DNA of 64,000 nt from Physcomitrium patens (taxonomy: Eukaryota; Streptophyta; Bryopsida; Funariales; Funariaceae). Below the pieces are notes generated by a model that was not told where the DNA came from, made no database searches, and was given only the letters and a program-made list of their open reading frames with translations. Below, one piece after another: positions 10,413-21,640 of this stretch. The position numbers were made by a program, and so were the translations under genes. The stretch's first letter is position 1. Each line of letters opens with the position of its first letter. The DNA is taken from assembly GCF_000002425.4 (NCBI RefSeq), contig NC_037259.1, forward strand, positions 4,555,481-4,619,480, given 5' to 3'.

Positions 10413-13400
10413 AGATTGTACAATTAGAATCTTATAAAATTCCTAGTAAAGGTCTTATTCTCTCCTCAAATCCTTCACCTTGTTTTACAATAGAAGTTTA
10501 TTTAGGACTAAAAAATCACAAAGTCTTAACTTTATTAGATTTAGGACCGTCTACTTGTTTTATAGATGAAGATTTTGTCAAAAAATAAGAAATATCATCA
10601 ATCAAGAAAATCAAATTCATACACATAGAAGTCATAGATGGTCATTCACTATCTTTTGAAGATATTATGATTAAAATTGTTCCTTTAGATGTAGCAATTA
10701 AAGAACATAATAGCATAGTAATATTTATTATAATAAAATCTTCATCTAATCTAATTATTTTAGAATTATCTTGATTAAAAAAATATAATTTTTAAATAGA
10801 TTGGATTTATTTTAACCTTAATTTTTTTGTTAGTTTAATCTAAAATTCCATTGATTAAATAAAAATATATAAGTCTAATACATCCAAACTTTTATTGATA
10901 AATACGAAAGCTTTTATATATACTACAAAAGAAGTGTCATCTTTTGCTATATATGCCATAACTATTTTTATGGTAAAAAGATGTCAAGTAATATTCCTAG
11001 CCAATATCAATGTTTTTCAAGATATTTTTGAAAAGAAAAATGTAGATATTCTTCTAGAGCATCATGCTTATGATTGTTCTATTGATCTTCAAGAAGAAAT
11101 TCAACTACTATTTGGACCAATCTATAGCCTACTAAAAAACAAATTACTTGCACTCAAAGAATACATTGATGAAAATTTAGCTAAGAATTTTGTATACCAT
11201 TCTAAATCTCTAGTCAAAGCTTCTATCTTATTTGTGGAGAAAAAAGATGGATCTTTGCAAATGCATGTAGATTATTGATGACTCAACAAGATCACCATTA
11301 AAAATAGGTAACTTCTATCTTTCATTTGAATACTTTTTAATGAATTCAATCAAACAAAGATCTATACAAAAATAGATCTACAAAGAGTATATAATCTAAT
11401 ATGCATTAAAGAAAGAGATGAATAAAAAATTACGTTTCAAATCACTTATGGAGATTTTGAATATAATGTCATGCCATTCAGATTCACAAATGTAATAGCT
11501 ACTTTTCAACATCAAATGAATAATGTCTATTATGAGTTCTTTGATGATTTCATAGTTTTTTATTTTGACATCTTAATCTACTCTAAAAACATAGAAGAAT
11601 ATGAAGTTCATGTTTGTCGAGTAATATAAAAACTTAGAGATGCAGGATTATATACTAAGTTAAAAAAGCATCTATTTCATTACTCAAGTTGACTTCATAG
11701 GATACATCATTTCTAATAAAGGATTAATGATGAATTCAAAGAACGTCCAAACTATCATGGATTGGAAGATTTCAAAAATAGTAAGAGATGTATAATGTTT
11801 TTTGGACTTTACCAATTACTATTAGTTCTTCATCAAAAAAAATTCTCAAGTTGCAATTCTAATTATATGTTTGATTTCTAAAGACAAAATTGAGTAGAGT
11901 AAAGAAACCAAAGAATTATTTGATGCTTTGAAAAAAAATTGTATTAATCTAATATTGTGTTGACTTCTCTAAGATATTTTTTTATAGAAATAGATGCATC
12001 AAACTTTGTCTTAGGTGCAATAATGTCAGAAATAAAATTAAATAACAAACTCCATCTAATAGCTTTTTATTCCAAAAAAAATTTAGTAGTCGAGATTAAT
12101 TATAAGATCTATAATAAAGTACTTTTTAAAATCATGGATTCATTTCAAGAATGGTGTCATTATTTAAAAGGCACCTTGAGTTTAGTCACCATATATGCAA
12201 ATCACAAGAACCTTGAGTACTTCATGTTGATACATGTTTGGAATCATTGCTAAACTTGTTAGAACATGTCTTTATGGAGATTTGATTTCAAGATTACATA
12301 TTAATCCAAAAAATATCAAGGTTTATTAGACATCTTTTTTAAATACTCTAATCTTGCATCAAAAGAAGGAGATGCATCTTTTGATCAACAAAGAACAATT
12401 TTCTTAAAGTTGTAGCATTTTTACCTTCAAGCAATAAAATCAACATTAATTATTGATTCAATTTTTATTACACAATTCAATTAAGTATATCCTCTGATCT
12501 TCTTATCCATATTATCAAAAATAATTCTTCTAAATTTTATGATACTTTCAAGTTTGAATTTAAGAACAGCCTACTTTATTTCAAGGCACAATTATAAATT
12601 CCAAAAAGAGGGGCACAATTACATATTTTTCAAGCTTTTCATGACTTTCTAGTAGCCAAATATTTTAAATACAATAAGACTTTGGAGCTAATATTGACAG
12701 ATTTTTAGTGGCCTCAAATATAAAAGGCAGTCAAAGACTTTGTACAATCATGTGATATTTATTTAAGAATCGAAACTCCTCGCAATCAACTACATCAACT
12801 TTTTGAACTATTATCTATTTCAAAATAACCATAGTCTTCTATTTCTATGGATTTTATCACAAATCTTCTAATCTCAAGTTTGTATGATTTTATATTCATG
12901 ATAGTAGATTATTTTACTAAGATGGCACATTTTGTACTATGTATGAAATCTATTATAAGTGAAGAAATAGCTAAGCTTTTTCTTTACAACAACTATTGCT
13001 ATCATAAATTATCTAAGGATATTGTATCAAATAAGAGAACTTAATTTAATTCAAGATTTTAAAGAATCATTTTTAAGATTCTAAAGGTAGTTATAAAACA
13101 TTCTTTAACTTTTCATCCTCAAACTGATGGGCAAATGAAATAGGTGAATCAAGTTTCGGAGTATTATTTGAAGTATACCAAAAAATATCATTAAGATAAT
13201 TGACCAATTCTTTTGCTATTGGCAGAGTTTATATACAATAATTTTATATACTTATTTATTCAATAAATATATTTTTTTACTAATTATGATTATTATCCAC
13301 AACTTGATAATTTTGATTTTTCAAAAGTTGAAAATCCTATAATAGAAGATTTGGCAAATTATTTATCACAGTTACATGCACTAATGAAGGTACAGTTAAA

Positions 13401-13869
13401 GGGAGCTGAAGAACAATAAAAGATCAATGCGGATACCTATCGCAAAGAACAACTACAATTCAATGTGGATGATAAAATATAGTTATTTTGTCATAATATC
13501 AAGACTACTTGTCCTTGTGACAAATTGGACTATTGTAGGCTTTGACCTTTTTTTATTTGTAAATAAGTCAATCTTGTTGCTTATCAATTATATCTACCAA
13601 AATCTATAAAGATATATCTTATATTTTTCATATCTCTTTTTAAGCCATATAAGATAGTAAATATCTCAGAAAGAAGAAAAATACCACTTCTTCTTATAGA
13701 AATAGATAATAATCAAGAGTTTGAAGTAGAAGAAGTCTTAGATTCAAGGCAATGCCAAAATAGGTTGAAATATCTTATTCATTGGCACAAATATGATATT
13801 AGTAAATATACATGGGTGCTAGCAAAGAATCTTACAAATACTGCAAAGAGAATTGAAGCTTTTCATTAA
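10409..13869 (+). pseudogene. E pol (broken)
   Basis: Pieces follow the order of B pol: a protease core where DSGAS has become DLGPS (near 10539), RT N-terminal block 11010-11275, a decayed YxDD region near 11565, RNase H 11960-12250 (EIDASNFVLGAIMS), zinc-binding and catalytic integrase 12640-13150 (SNKRT where B has SDRGT), and a chromodomain near 13715-13860. The final TAA is the position of the natural stop in B. There are dozens of in-frame stops and at least one frame change, so no protein is expected. Confidence 0.7.
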
Positions 13870-13995
13870 GAATATCCATCAAAATTAAGATAAAAAATAA
13901 TAAATATTTATTATAAAAAAAATAAGATTTAAGAAATATAGCATTCTATCTTATATTTTTATTTATCGCTTCTATGTATTTGTAATGTTAAGGAC

Positions 13996-14421
13996 ATGGA
14001 AAACCAACAACTAGCAAATTTAACTCAAGAGCTTTTATTTGCTAACTTACTAAACAAAACATTGTGATTGTCACAACTTTCAAGACAATGCAATTTAAAT
14101 AAAGATTCTCAAAAATGACATGTCTTACCTCAAATAGATGGTAAAATACAATATGTTTGATATCACAACCTTAAAAAAGATTCTTGATATTTGGTGATTT
14201 TATTAAAGATAGGAAAAATTCTTGATGGTGTTTTAAATTTTTTATTTGAAAGAAGTTATAAAGGCTTCAATAATGACCTAATAACAAGATAGTCTTATCA
14301 CCCTAGTATAAGACATTATTAATGGCTAAAAAGACCTATCAACCATCTTCAAAAAAAAAAAAAAAGTTTAAAATATGTAGCAAACATGATTTGCCACATC
14401 TTTGATTTTTTCAATATATGA
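13996..14421 (+). pseudogene. E 3' accessory ORF (broken)
   Basis: It starts MENQQLANLTQE, matching MEDQQLVDSTQE in B. The conserved C-terminal block is visible as HYxWLKRPINHL, with the Arg codon before Trp changed to a stop. The position is the same as in A, B, C and D: after the chromodomain and before the polypurine tract. Function unknown. Confidence 0.6.
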
Positions 14422-14462
14422 TAATTGCTCTTTATAGAACTCGTTCCTAAAAGAGAGAGTAA

Positions 14463-14990
14463 TGTCACAAACATATATATTTATTCTAACATTTACCTAT
14501 ATGATTAAATAGAAGTAGATAAAAATAAATTTATTTCATAATATTTTCTAGAAAAGCTTCTTAGAAGCTTCATAGATATTGTTTTGACTTTATATGTATT
14601 TGTAGTTGATTAATAGAATAGAAACTTGATCAATAAATTAACCATGTATTGTTAGTTTGTAAAACAAGCTAATTATGTGACATACATGTAAAAAACTTGC
14701 CTTATAAGTTAAGTTACATGTCTTGCAAAGTCAACATGTTTTAGAGGTCCTATAGGATATTATCAAGTAACTCCTAGTTAAGAGTATATATGGAAGCAAG
14801 AGTGAAGCTTTCTTCACTCTTGTTAATACCTTTTTAGTCTTTATTCTTGTTTTAAGAATTTTTAGTTATCTTGTCTTTGCCAATAGCCATTCTAGTTAAT
14901 ACCATATCATCTTTGAATATTTTTTTAGTTCTTTTGAGTGACATAAGAGTGTATTAAGGATTTATTTCTTTAAGATTCATCTCCTTGATA
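14463..14990 (+). repeat. E 3' LTR
   Basis: It follows a purine-rich tract (AAAAGAGAGAGTAA, 14449-14462) and pairs with the LTR at 8603. It contains TATATATGG and an 11-bp inverted repeat (CAAGAGTGAAG / CTTCACTCTTG) with a short loop. Confidence 0.8.
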
Positions 14991-14995
14991 TAAAT

Positions 14996-15999
14996 TCATC
15001 AAGATCTTTTTTTCTTTGTCCAACCTGCTTATTATTTTGTTATACTTTTATTTCTTGGCCCACAAAAGACTTCAAAAAAATGCCTTATTAGATTCATGAG
15101 TATCTATTTGCTTTTTAGATAAAGATTTTTTTAAACTTCATAAAATTTTTCTAATACACAAGTTAAAACCTATCAAAAAGTCATCAATAATAATGCCTTT
15201 ATTTCTTTAAAAAAAAATTATAAAGATGGATAAGAAAAAATTATCCTTTGTCATTTATGCAATTCCATCTTGTGAAGGAGCAAGTTTATTAGTAGCTATT
15301 TAAAAACACTATAAAAAATACTAATATATTTTCAAAGCATCAATCATATGATAGTACCATTGATCTTTAGGAAAAGACATAACCACTATTTGGCCCAATC
15401 TACAACCTATCACAAAACAAGCTTTTGGCATTGAAGGATTACTCCAATAAAAAACTTACAAAGAACTTTAATCAATATTCCAAATCTCCAACAAGTATAC
15501 CAATACTTTTTGTGAAAAAAAAAAAGATAGATCTTTGTAAATGTATATTGATTATAGCCACCTCAATAAAATAATGGTAAAAATTGTTATCCATTATCAT
15601 TGATATCAAGGCTTTTAAAGCAATTTGGTAAATCAAAGATCTACATTAAAATAAATCTCTTTAGAACATATAATTTGGTGTGGATTAAAGAAGGAGATAA
15701 ATGGAAGATAATATTTTGAATAAAATATGAATATTTTGAATATAATGTCATACCTATTGGATTGAAAAATGCTCTAAAAATATTCCAATATTATATAAAT
15801 GATGTTCTTTAAGAATTCTTGAATAAGTTTATTATTTCATATCTTGATCTTTTCTAAGATTCTTGAAGAATATAAAAAATATGTATAATTAGTCTTGTAA
15901 AAATCACAAGATATAAGATTATATACCAAATTTAAAAAATATGTATTCTATTAACTAAAAGTAGAATTTTTTAAATATATTATATCCAATGAATACTTT
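14996..15999 (+). pseudogene. A0 pol part 1: protease and RT N-terminal half
   Basis: Homology to A pol resumes directly after E: protease near 15080-15180 (LLDS followed by a stop), then RT from about 15390 ([17 protein letters not shown]). The last codons are the RT block before the GLKMDPKK motif, cut at the ACTTT target of element A. Continuation is at 21967. Confidence 0.65.
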
Positions 16000-16019
16000 T
16001 GTTAGGGACATAGTTCTTA

Positions 16020-16110
16020 GAACCTTCTAGAGACAAGTTTCTAGAACCTTCTAGAAGCAAGTTTCTAGAACCTTCTAGAAGCAAGTTTCTAGAACCTTCT
16101 AGAAGCTTCC
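16020..16110 (+). promoter_or_regulatory. Tandem heat-shock-element array in the LTR promoter
   Basis: Perfect nGAAnnTTCnnGAAn modules recur: AGAACCTTCTAGAAGC occurs three times with flanking TTTCTAGAA, giving runs of alternating GAA/TTC units at two-base spacing. This is the known binding consensus of heat-shock transcription factors. The array ends about 40 bp upstream of the TATA box, and a further GAAGCTTCC lies at 16132-16140. Heat induction is an inference from motif and position. Confidence 0.7.
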
Positions 16111-16150
16111 TAGTTGATAGAAGTTGCTTGAGAAGCTTCCTAAATAGGAG

Positions 16151-16193
16151 TATATATTGGAATCGAAGCTGAAGAGTTCTTCAGTCTCGACAA
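16151..16193 (+). promoter_or_regulatory. TATA box, predicted start and inverted repeat of A
   Basis: TATATATT starts at 16151. At 32 bases from it, the A of TTCAGTC (16183) fits a plant pyrimidine-purine start. The start lies in an inverted repeat whose arms (TCGAAGCTGAAG, 16163-16174, and CTTCAGTCTCGA, 16179-16190) pair except for two decayed positions. In the 3' LTR the left arm reads TTGAGGCTGAAG. Confidence 0.55.
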
Positions 16194-16322
16194 CACATTT
16201 CTTGGAGCTCTAGCTTACCTCTCTGGTATTGTTCTTGTATTCATCTGATTAATCTAGTTCTTGTCAGTTCTTCTTGAACTTCTTGTTAGATCTTGAGCCT
16301 GTATTTCTATGTTCGTGACAGC

Positions 16323-16357
16323 TTGTCGAGACTTCACTCACCTCAGATATCAGAGCT
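16323..16357 (+). promoter_or_regulatory. A leader: 5'-end complement and primer-binding site
   Basis: TTGTCGAGACT (16323-16333) starts two bases after the LTR and is the exact complement of 16183-16193, the predicted first 11 nt of the RNA. TATCAGAGCT (16348-16357) matches the initiator-methionine tRNA type of primer-binding site (TGGTATCAGAGC), but the usual TGG is replaced by AGA and the site is 27 bases from the LTR instead of adjacent. Confidence 0.6.
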
Positions 16358-16600
16358 AGTTTCTTACTGGTTAGAGTGCGGATTACCCCTCTGCTTGGAA
16401 GTGTACTAGCATTTTAGAGGTTGCGGATTACCCTCCTCTAAATTGATACTTCTTTTCTTATAATATTGGAGTCTTATTCTTCTTGGAGAGAGTGGATTAT
16501 CCCTTTTCTTGAAGCTTTTAAGGCATTTTAGAGGTTGTGGAGTACCCTCCTCTAAACCAATATTGTCTTCTTGTAGAGTCATTTCTGTCCTTCTCTTAGA

Positions 16601-17626
16601 ATGGCCGGAGGCCAAGACATTAGTATGACAGAAAGTTCGGAGTCCAAGTTGGATGCTATCATGAATGCCCTCACTACGTTATTGCAAAGAACTGTAGAGA
16701 TTGAAGGAGTCATGGCAAGGCTTCATAATGATGGAGCATCTGGGATGGCACAATCTAGGTTGCACCAGCCTCAAACTTCTATACTTAGAGAAGTAACTTT
16801 GCCTCAGGTTCGACAAGCACCACTGGTTCTACAACATAAGGAGCCCCGAGTTAGCCTTCCGGACAAGTTCGATGGTATGCATTCTAAGTTTTGAGGATTC
16901 GTCAATCAAATCAGGTTGATAACAGTTTTACAGCCCGAACGCTATCCAACGGAGGAATCACGTGTTGGGCTTGTTGGAACCTTACTTACATGGCAAGCTC
17001 TATCATGGTTTGCTCCTTTGTTTGAGAAACGATCGTCCATACTAAAAAACTTTGAAACTTTTTTGGACGCGTTTGCGAAAGCATTTGGTGAACACGACAA
17101 GGTTCAATGGGCTACAACAAAGATCCGGTCACTATGACAAGGAATGCACTCTATATTAGTCTATGCATCGAACTTCAGGCAATTAGCATGCGACATCAAT
17201 TGGGATGAAAAAGCGTTGATGAGTCAATTCTATTGGGATTTAAGGGACGATGTGAAGGATTTGCTGTTAACTCTTCCTGATCCGCAAACGCTCAATGAAG
17301 CTATTAGCCAAGCTGTGAAGTGCGATAATCGCCTATTTCAATGCCACTAAGACCAATGTTCAAGACAACATACGGTTCGCCACGCCTCAACTATGTCAAC
17401 AAGCAGCGTGAATTTACATTCAGAGGTAGAAGACATATAAATTAATGCGGTACGTGTCAAATCTCTTACTCTAGAAGAAAAAAAGTGGCGTATGGAGGAA
17501 GGTCTATACTTCTATTGCGGTGAAGAAGGCCACAAAGTTGGAAACTGCCCCAAGAAGCAAAATCGACGTATTGTCAGGACTAGGGATATATTTGTTCAGG
17601 AAAATGAGGATACCCAGCCACAATAG
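16601..17626 (+). pseudogene. A gag (broken by C-to-T stops)
   Basis: The ATG at 16601 opens a 342-codon frame ending at TAG 17624-17626. The N-terminal part is helical and acidic; the central capsid-like part has the blocks SWFAPLFEKR and LPDPQTLNEAIS. A CCHC zinc knuckle near 17513-17560 reads YCGEEGHKVGNCPKK with the first Cys replaced by Tyr. Internal stops at about 16892, 17135, 17348 and 17438 are each one transition from Arg or Gln codons. It would bind RNA and form the particle if intact. The stop lies in the conserved motif CACAATAGG that overlaps the start of pol. Confidence 0.78.
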
Positions 17627-20600
17627 GAATCGTGCGGCTGGATAGTGAAATATCGCAACAACAACTAGGTTCCTTTTTTTCTGCTCAACCTGTCCTTTAC
17701 TTTATAATCCCTTTGCTTATTGGCCCTCAAAAACTGAGAACCTTATCATTATTAGATTCAAGAGCATCTGCTTGTTTCTTAGACGAAGAATTTGCGAAGC
17801 GTCATAAGATCCCTTTAGTACAAAAATCCAAACTTGTTCACGTTAAGATCATAGATGGGCGACCTTTATTGTCTGGTAGTGTCACCCACGAATTAGAACC
17901 TATAGAAGTGACGTTTAAGGGCCATAGTAGTCATATTATTTTTAATATTATTAGAACCCCATCAAATCCTGTTATTCTTGGTCTTTTTTGGTTGGAAAAG
18001 TATAATCCATCCATAGATTGGAGGTTGCAAAAAATGACCTTTCCCACAAAACCACCCAAGAGCAAGCCTAATAGAAAACCCCGAATAGAGAAATCTTTAT
18101 TCATTGGAGCAAGAGCGTTTATAAGATCGTCCAAGGAAGGTACATCGTTTGTCATTTATGCGGCTCCAACTACCGGGAAGAAGATCTCGACAGCAAGTAT
18201 ACCTGAGCAATATAAGGATTTTAAAGACGTGTTTCAAAAGAAGAATGCCGACATGCTACCAGAACACTGACCATATGATTGCGCCATAGACTTGCAGGAA
18301 GGAGCACAACCGCCTTTTGGCCCAATCTACAATCTATCGTAGATGGAGTTGGCAGAGTTGCAGAAGTACATCAACAAGAATCTAGCCAAGAACTTCATCC
18401 GTCATTCAAAATCGTCAACTGGAGCACCCATCTTATTTGTGAAGAAGAAAGATGGCTCGTTGCGGATGTGCGTGGACTATCGAAGCCTCAACAAGGTAAC
18501 AAAGAAGAATTGTTATCCGTTACCCTTGATTTTTGGTCTCTTAGAACAACTTGGACGTACTAGGATCTTTACAAAAATTGATCTAAGGGGAGCTTACAAC
18601 CTCGTACGAATCAAAAAAGGAGATGAGTGGAAGACAGCGTTCCGTACAAGATATGGCCATTTTGAGTATAATGTCATGCCCTTTGGTCTTACCAATATTC
18701 CAGCGGTCTTTCAACATATGATGAATGATATTTTCTAAGAATACCTTGACGATTTTGTTGTCATCTATTTGGATGATATTTTGATATTCTCCAAAAACGA
18801 GGAAGAGCATGAAAAGCACATTCGTTTGGTCTTGGAGAAACTACACGAGCGAGGACTATATGTCAAGTTGGAGAAGTGTTTATTTCACCAAATAGAGATG
18901 GAGTTTCATGGATTCGTTGCGACTACGGAAGGCTTGAAGATGGACCCCAAGAAGGTGGAAGCAATCGTGTCTTGGGAGGTTCCAAAGACGGTTAGAGACG
19001 TACAATTCTTTCTTGGTTTTACCAACTTCTATCGGATCTTCATCAAGAATTACTCTCAAGCTGCTGCTCCTCTCACTCGGTTGACATGCAAGGATAAGCT
19101 GGAATAGGGACCTCTAGCGGAGAAGGCGTTTCAAGATCTGAAGACCACATTTACTACGGCTCCAATCTTGGTACATCCAGACTTTACAAAGGCCTTTTAT
19201 TTGGAAACTAATGCTTTGGATTTTGCTTTGGGAGCTATACTTTCACAAATGAGAGAAGACAAGAAGCTCCATCCAATTGCATTCTATTCTCGAAAGTTCT
19301 CTGCTGCTGAAATCAATTATGAGATCCATGATAAGAAACTTCTTGCTATAGTAGATTCTTTCCAAGAATGGCATCACTTTCTTCAAGGAGCTGCACACCC
19401 AGTGACCATATATACAGATCACAAGAATTTGGAGTATTTCATTTCGGGTCGAGTTCTAAATCGACGTCAAGCTCGGTGGAATATGATTCTATCTAGGTTC
19501 GATTTTGTTATCACTTATCAACCTGGAAAGTAGCAAAGACTATCTGATGGCTTATCAAGGAAATCGTAACTTGTACCAAAAGGTGGAGAAGCAGCGTTTG
19601 ATCAACAATATACGACATTGTTGAAGCTAGAGCAATTTCAGCTTTGTGCTACTATTGTGCCAATTGATGTTGACTTCCTGAATCAGATACGTGCCGTGAC
19701 CATTGAAGATTTAATAGCCATTGATATTAAGCAGCATGCCAATGACGACAAGTTCAAGGTGGAGGGAGATCTTTTATACTTTGAGGAGCGGTTGTATATT
19801 CCAAAAGGACCAACACGACTCCGAGTTCTTCAATCTCGCCACGATTTTCCAGCTGTGGGACATTTTGGATTCAACAAGACCTTGGAGCTTATTTCTCGAG
19901 ATGTTTGGTGGCCTCAAATGTAGAAGGATGTGAAAGATTTTGTCCTCTCCTACGACATCTGTTCAAGATCCAAGAATCCTCGGCATTGCCCTTATGGACT
20001 CCTACAGCCATTGCCGATTCCACATCAACCATGGTCTTCAGTTTCCATGGACTTCATCACGAACCTGCCATCATCGAACTCATTTGACATCATCTTTGTT
20101 GTGGTAGATCGGCTTACAAAGATGGCACACTTTGTTCCTTGGAAGAAGACATTGTCCAGTGAAGTCACAGCAAGGCTCTTTCTCGATAATGTGTATCGAT
20201 ATCATGGACTATCAGATGATATCATATCAGATCGAGGAACCCAATTCATATTAAAGTTTTGGAGATCTCTCTTTGAGATACTGAAGGTGGATATCAAGCT
20301 TTCTTCGGCTTTTCATCCTCAAACTGACGGCCAAACGGAACGGATGAAGCAAGTCTTGGAACAATACTTACGATGCAGCATCAATTATCAACAAGACGAT
20401 TGGACCACATATCTGCCGCTAATCGAGTTTGCATATAACAACACCCACCATGCATCAACTCAATACATACCATTCTTTTCCAACTATAGGTATCATCCGA
20501 AGCTTGATTTATTGAGTCCGTCAACAAATAACAATCCAGCAGCTGAAAGATTTGCGAAACAACTATCAGAGCTTTAAAATATGTTGAAGCTTCAATTACA

Positions 20601-21105
20601 ATCCGCTCAAGAATCCTACAAGGCATCTGTAGATAGATTTTGGAATCAAGCACCTATTTTCAAAATTGAAGATAAAGCATGGCTTCTTCGACGAAATATC
20701 AAGACCAAGCGATCATGTAATAAGTTGGACTATCGAAGATTGGGACCATTTATCATCCAGAAGCAAATCAATCTAGTGGCGTACCGTCTGGAATTATTGG
20801 TTTCTATGAAGGTACATCCAGACTTTCATATTTCTCTGTTGGAGCCTTATCGAGAGTCGTCTTTTCTTGAAAGAGTGCAATGTTCACCATTTAGTATTGA
20901 GATCGAGAACCACAAGGAATACGAGGTTGAAAAGGTACTGGATTCATGGCAAAGGTGGAGCAAGTTGGAGTATCTTGTTCATTGGTGCGGCTATGACATT
21001 AATGAGCGAACGTGGGAGTCAACTGAAAATCTTGCCAATGTGCCGTGAAAGATACAGGAGTTTCATCAACAACATCCTCATAAACCTAAGTCAGTTCGAC
21101 GATAG
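17623..21105 (+). pseudogene. A pol: protease, RT, RNase H, integrase, chromodomain (broken)
   Basis: One frame, -1 relative to gag, runs through to a TAG also present in element C. Protease: DSRAS in place of DSGAS near 17755. RT: 18343-19100 with YLDD at 18766-18777. RNase H: 19168-19530, where the first acidic residue appears as TNAL in place of TDAL. Integrase: zinc-binding region near 19840-19985 with one Cys changed to Tyr (YDIC), and a catalytic core with MDF (20047), SDRGTQF (20227) and DGQTER. Chromodomain: about 20920-21045 (EVEKVLDS...ERTWE). Stops at 18268, 18340, 18736, 19105, 19531, 19567, 19918, 20575 and 21046 are nearly all CGA, CAA, CAG or TGG codons altered by C-to-T or G-to-A. 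No functional polyprotein is expected. Confidence 0.88.
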
Positions 21106-21236
21106 CTTCCTTCTAAAGCTTGCTCATCCAAGAATATAAGAAAGAGAGAAAGCATCACTAAAATTCGCAGTTGATGTAGTTATTTTCTCCAAGATAAAGT
21201 AGAATTTTTTGAGTAGCCATAGTTTGGTCTTCTGAT

Positions 21237-21590
21237 ATGGATAGCCAAGAGATAGATACTATGCCAGTCAGATTATCTCAACCGACTAGCTCACGAAGGC
21301 GACCCCGAGATGAAGAACCACCTACACCATGACGACGACGGAGGATACCGAGTAACCGATCACTAGTGATTGTATTCGAGTTCGAGCCTGCTTACGATGG
21401 TCAGCCAAAAGGCGTATTTGCAGGACAATTTCACAATGAGGACACGAAAGTTCATGCTTGGTTAGAAGTTGAAGGAGTGGGCCACTATCGTTGGCTTCAA
21501 GGGCCGATGAACCACTTACCTCGTGAACAACAGTTGGAGTTCATAGTAGATGTCATGCGACAGATCTTCATTTTCTTACGTTGGTACTGA
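21237..21590 (+). pseudogene. A 3' accessory ORF of unknown function (one stop)
   Basis: A 117-codon frame begins MDSQEIDTMPVRLSQ, passes an Arg-rich stretch, has one TGA at 21330 where C keeps CGA (Arg), and ends FLRWY. The C-terminal half carries VEGVGHYRWLQGPMNHLPRE, the block shared with B, C, D, E and the 35-kb remnant. It lies 130 bp after the pol stop and just before the polypurine tract. I recognise no known domain. The Arg-rich middle suggests nucleic-acid contact, which is only a guess. Expression may need a spliced or internal RNA, since it sits behind gag and pol. Confidence 0.65.
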
Positions 21591-21626
21591 TTAACAACAA
21601 CATTACTTTTTAGAGACCTCGAAGCT

Positions 21627-21640
21627 AAAGGAGGGGGTGA
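21627..21640 (+). promoter_or_regulatory. A polypurine tract
   Basis: AAAGGAGGGGGTGA ends directly at the 3' LTR and is the expected plus-strand primer site. Confidence 0.85.

Larger units (their letters stand above)
8603..14990 (+). mobile_element. B-family chromovirus E, inserted in A0
   Basis: Both LTRs (529 and 528 bp) start TGTCACA. The flanking pentamers are CAAAT (8598-8602) and TAAAT (14991-14995), a 5-bp target duplication with one C-to-T change. The internal order is gag, pol and 3' accessory ORF, parallel to B. Frames are broken throughout, and many stops sit where B has Trp, Gln or Arg codons. This copy is older than A and B but younger than its host A0. Confidence 0.82.
16000..16320 (+). 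repeat. A 5' LTR
   Basis: The 321-bp LTR has, in order, an imperfect 24-bp tandem array rich in TTCTAGAACCTTCTAGAAGC, a GAAGCTTCC motif, TATATATT, and an inverted repeat around the predicted start site. It ends GTGACA. Confidence 0.92.
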
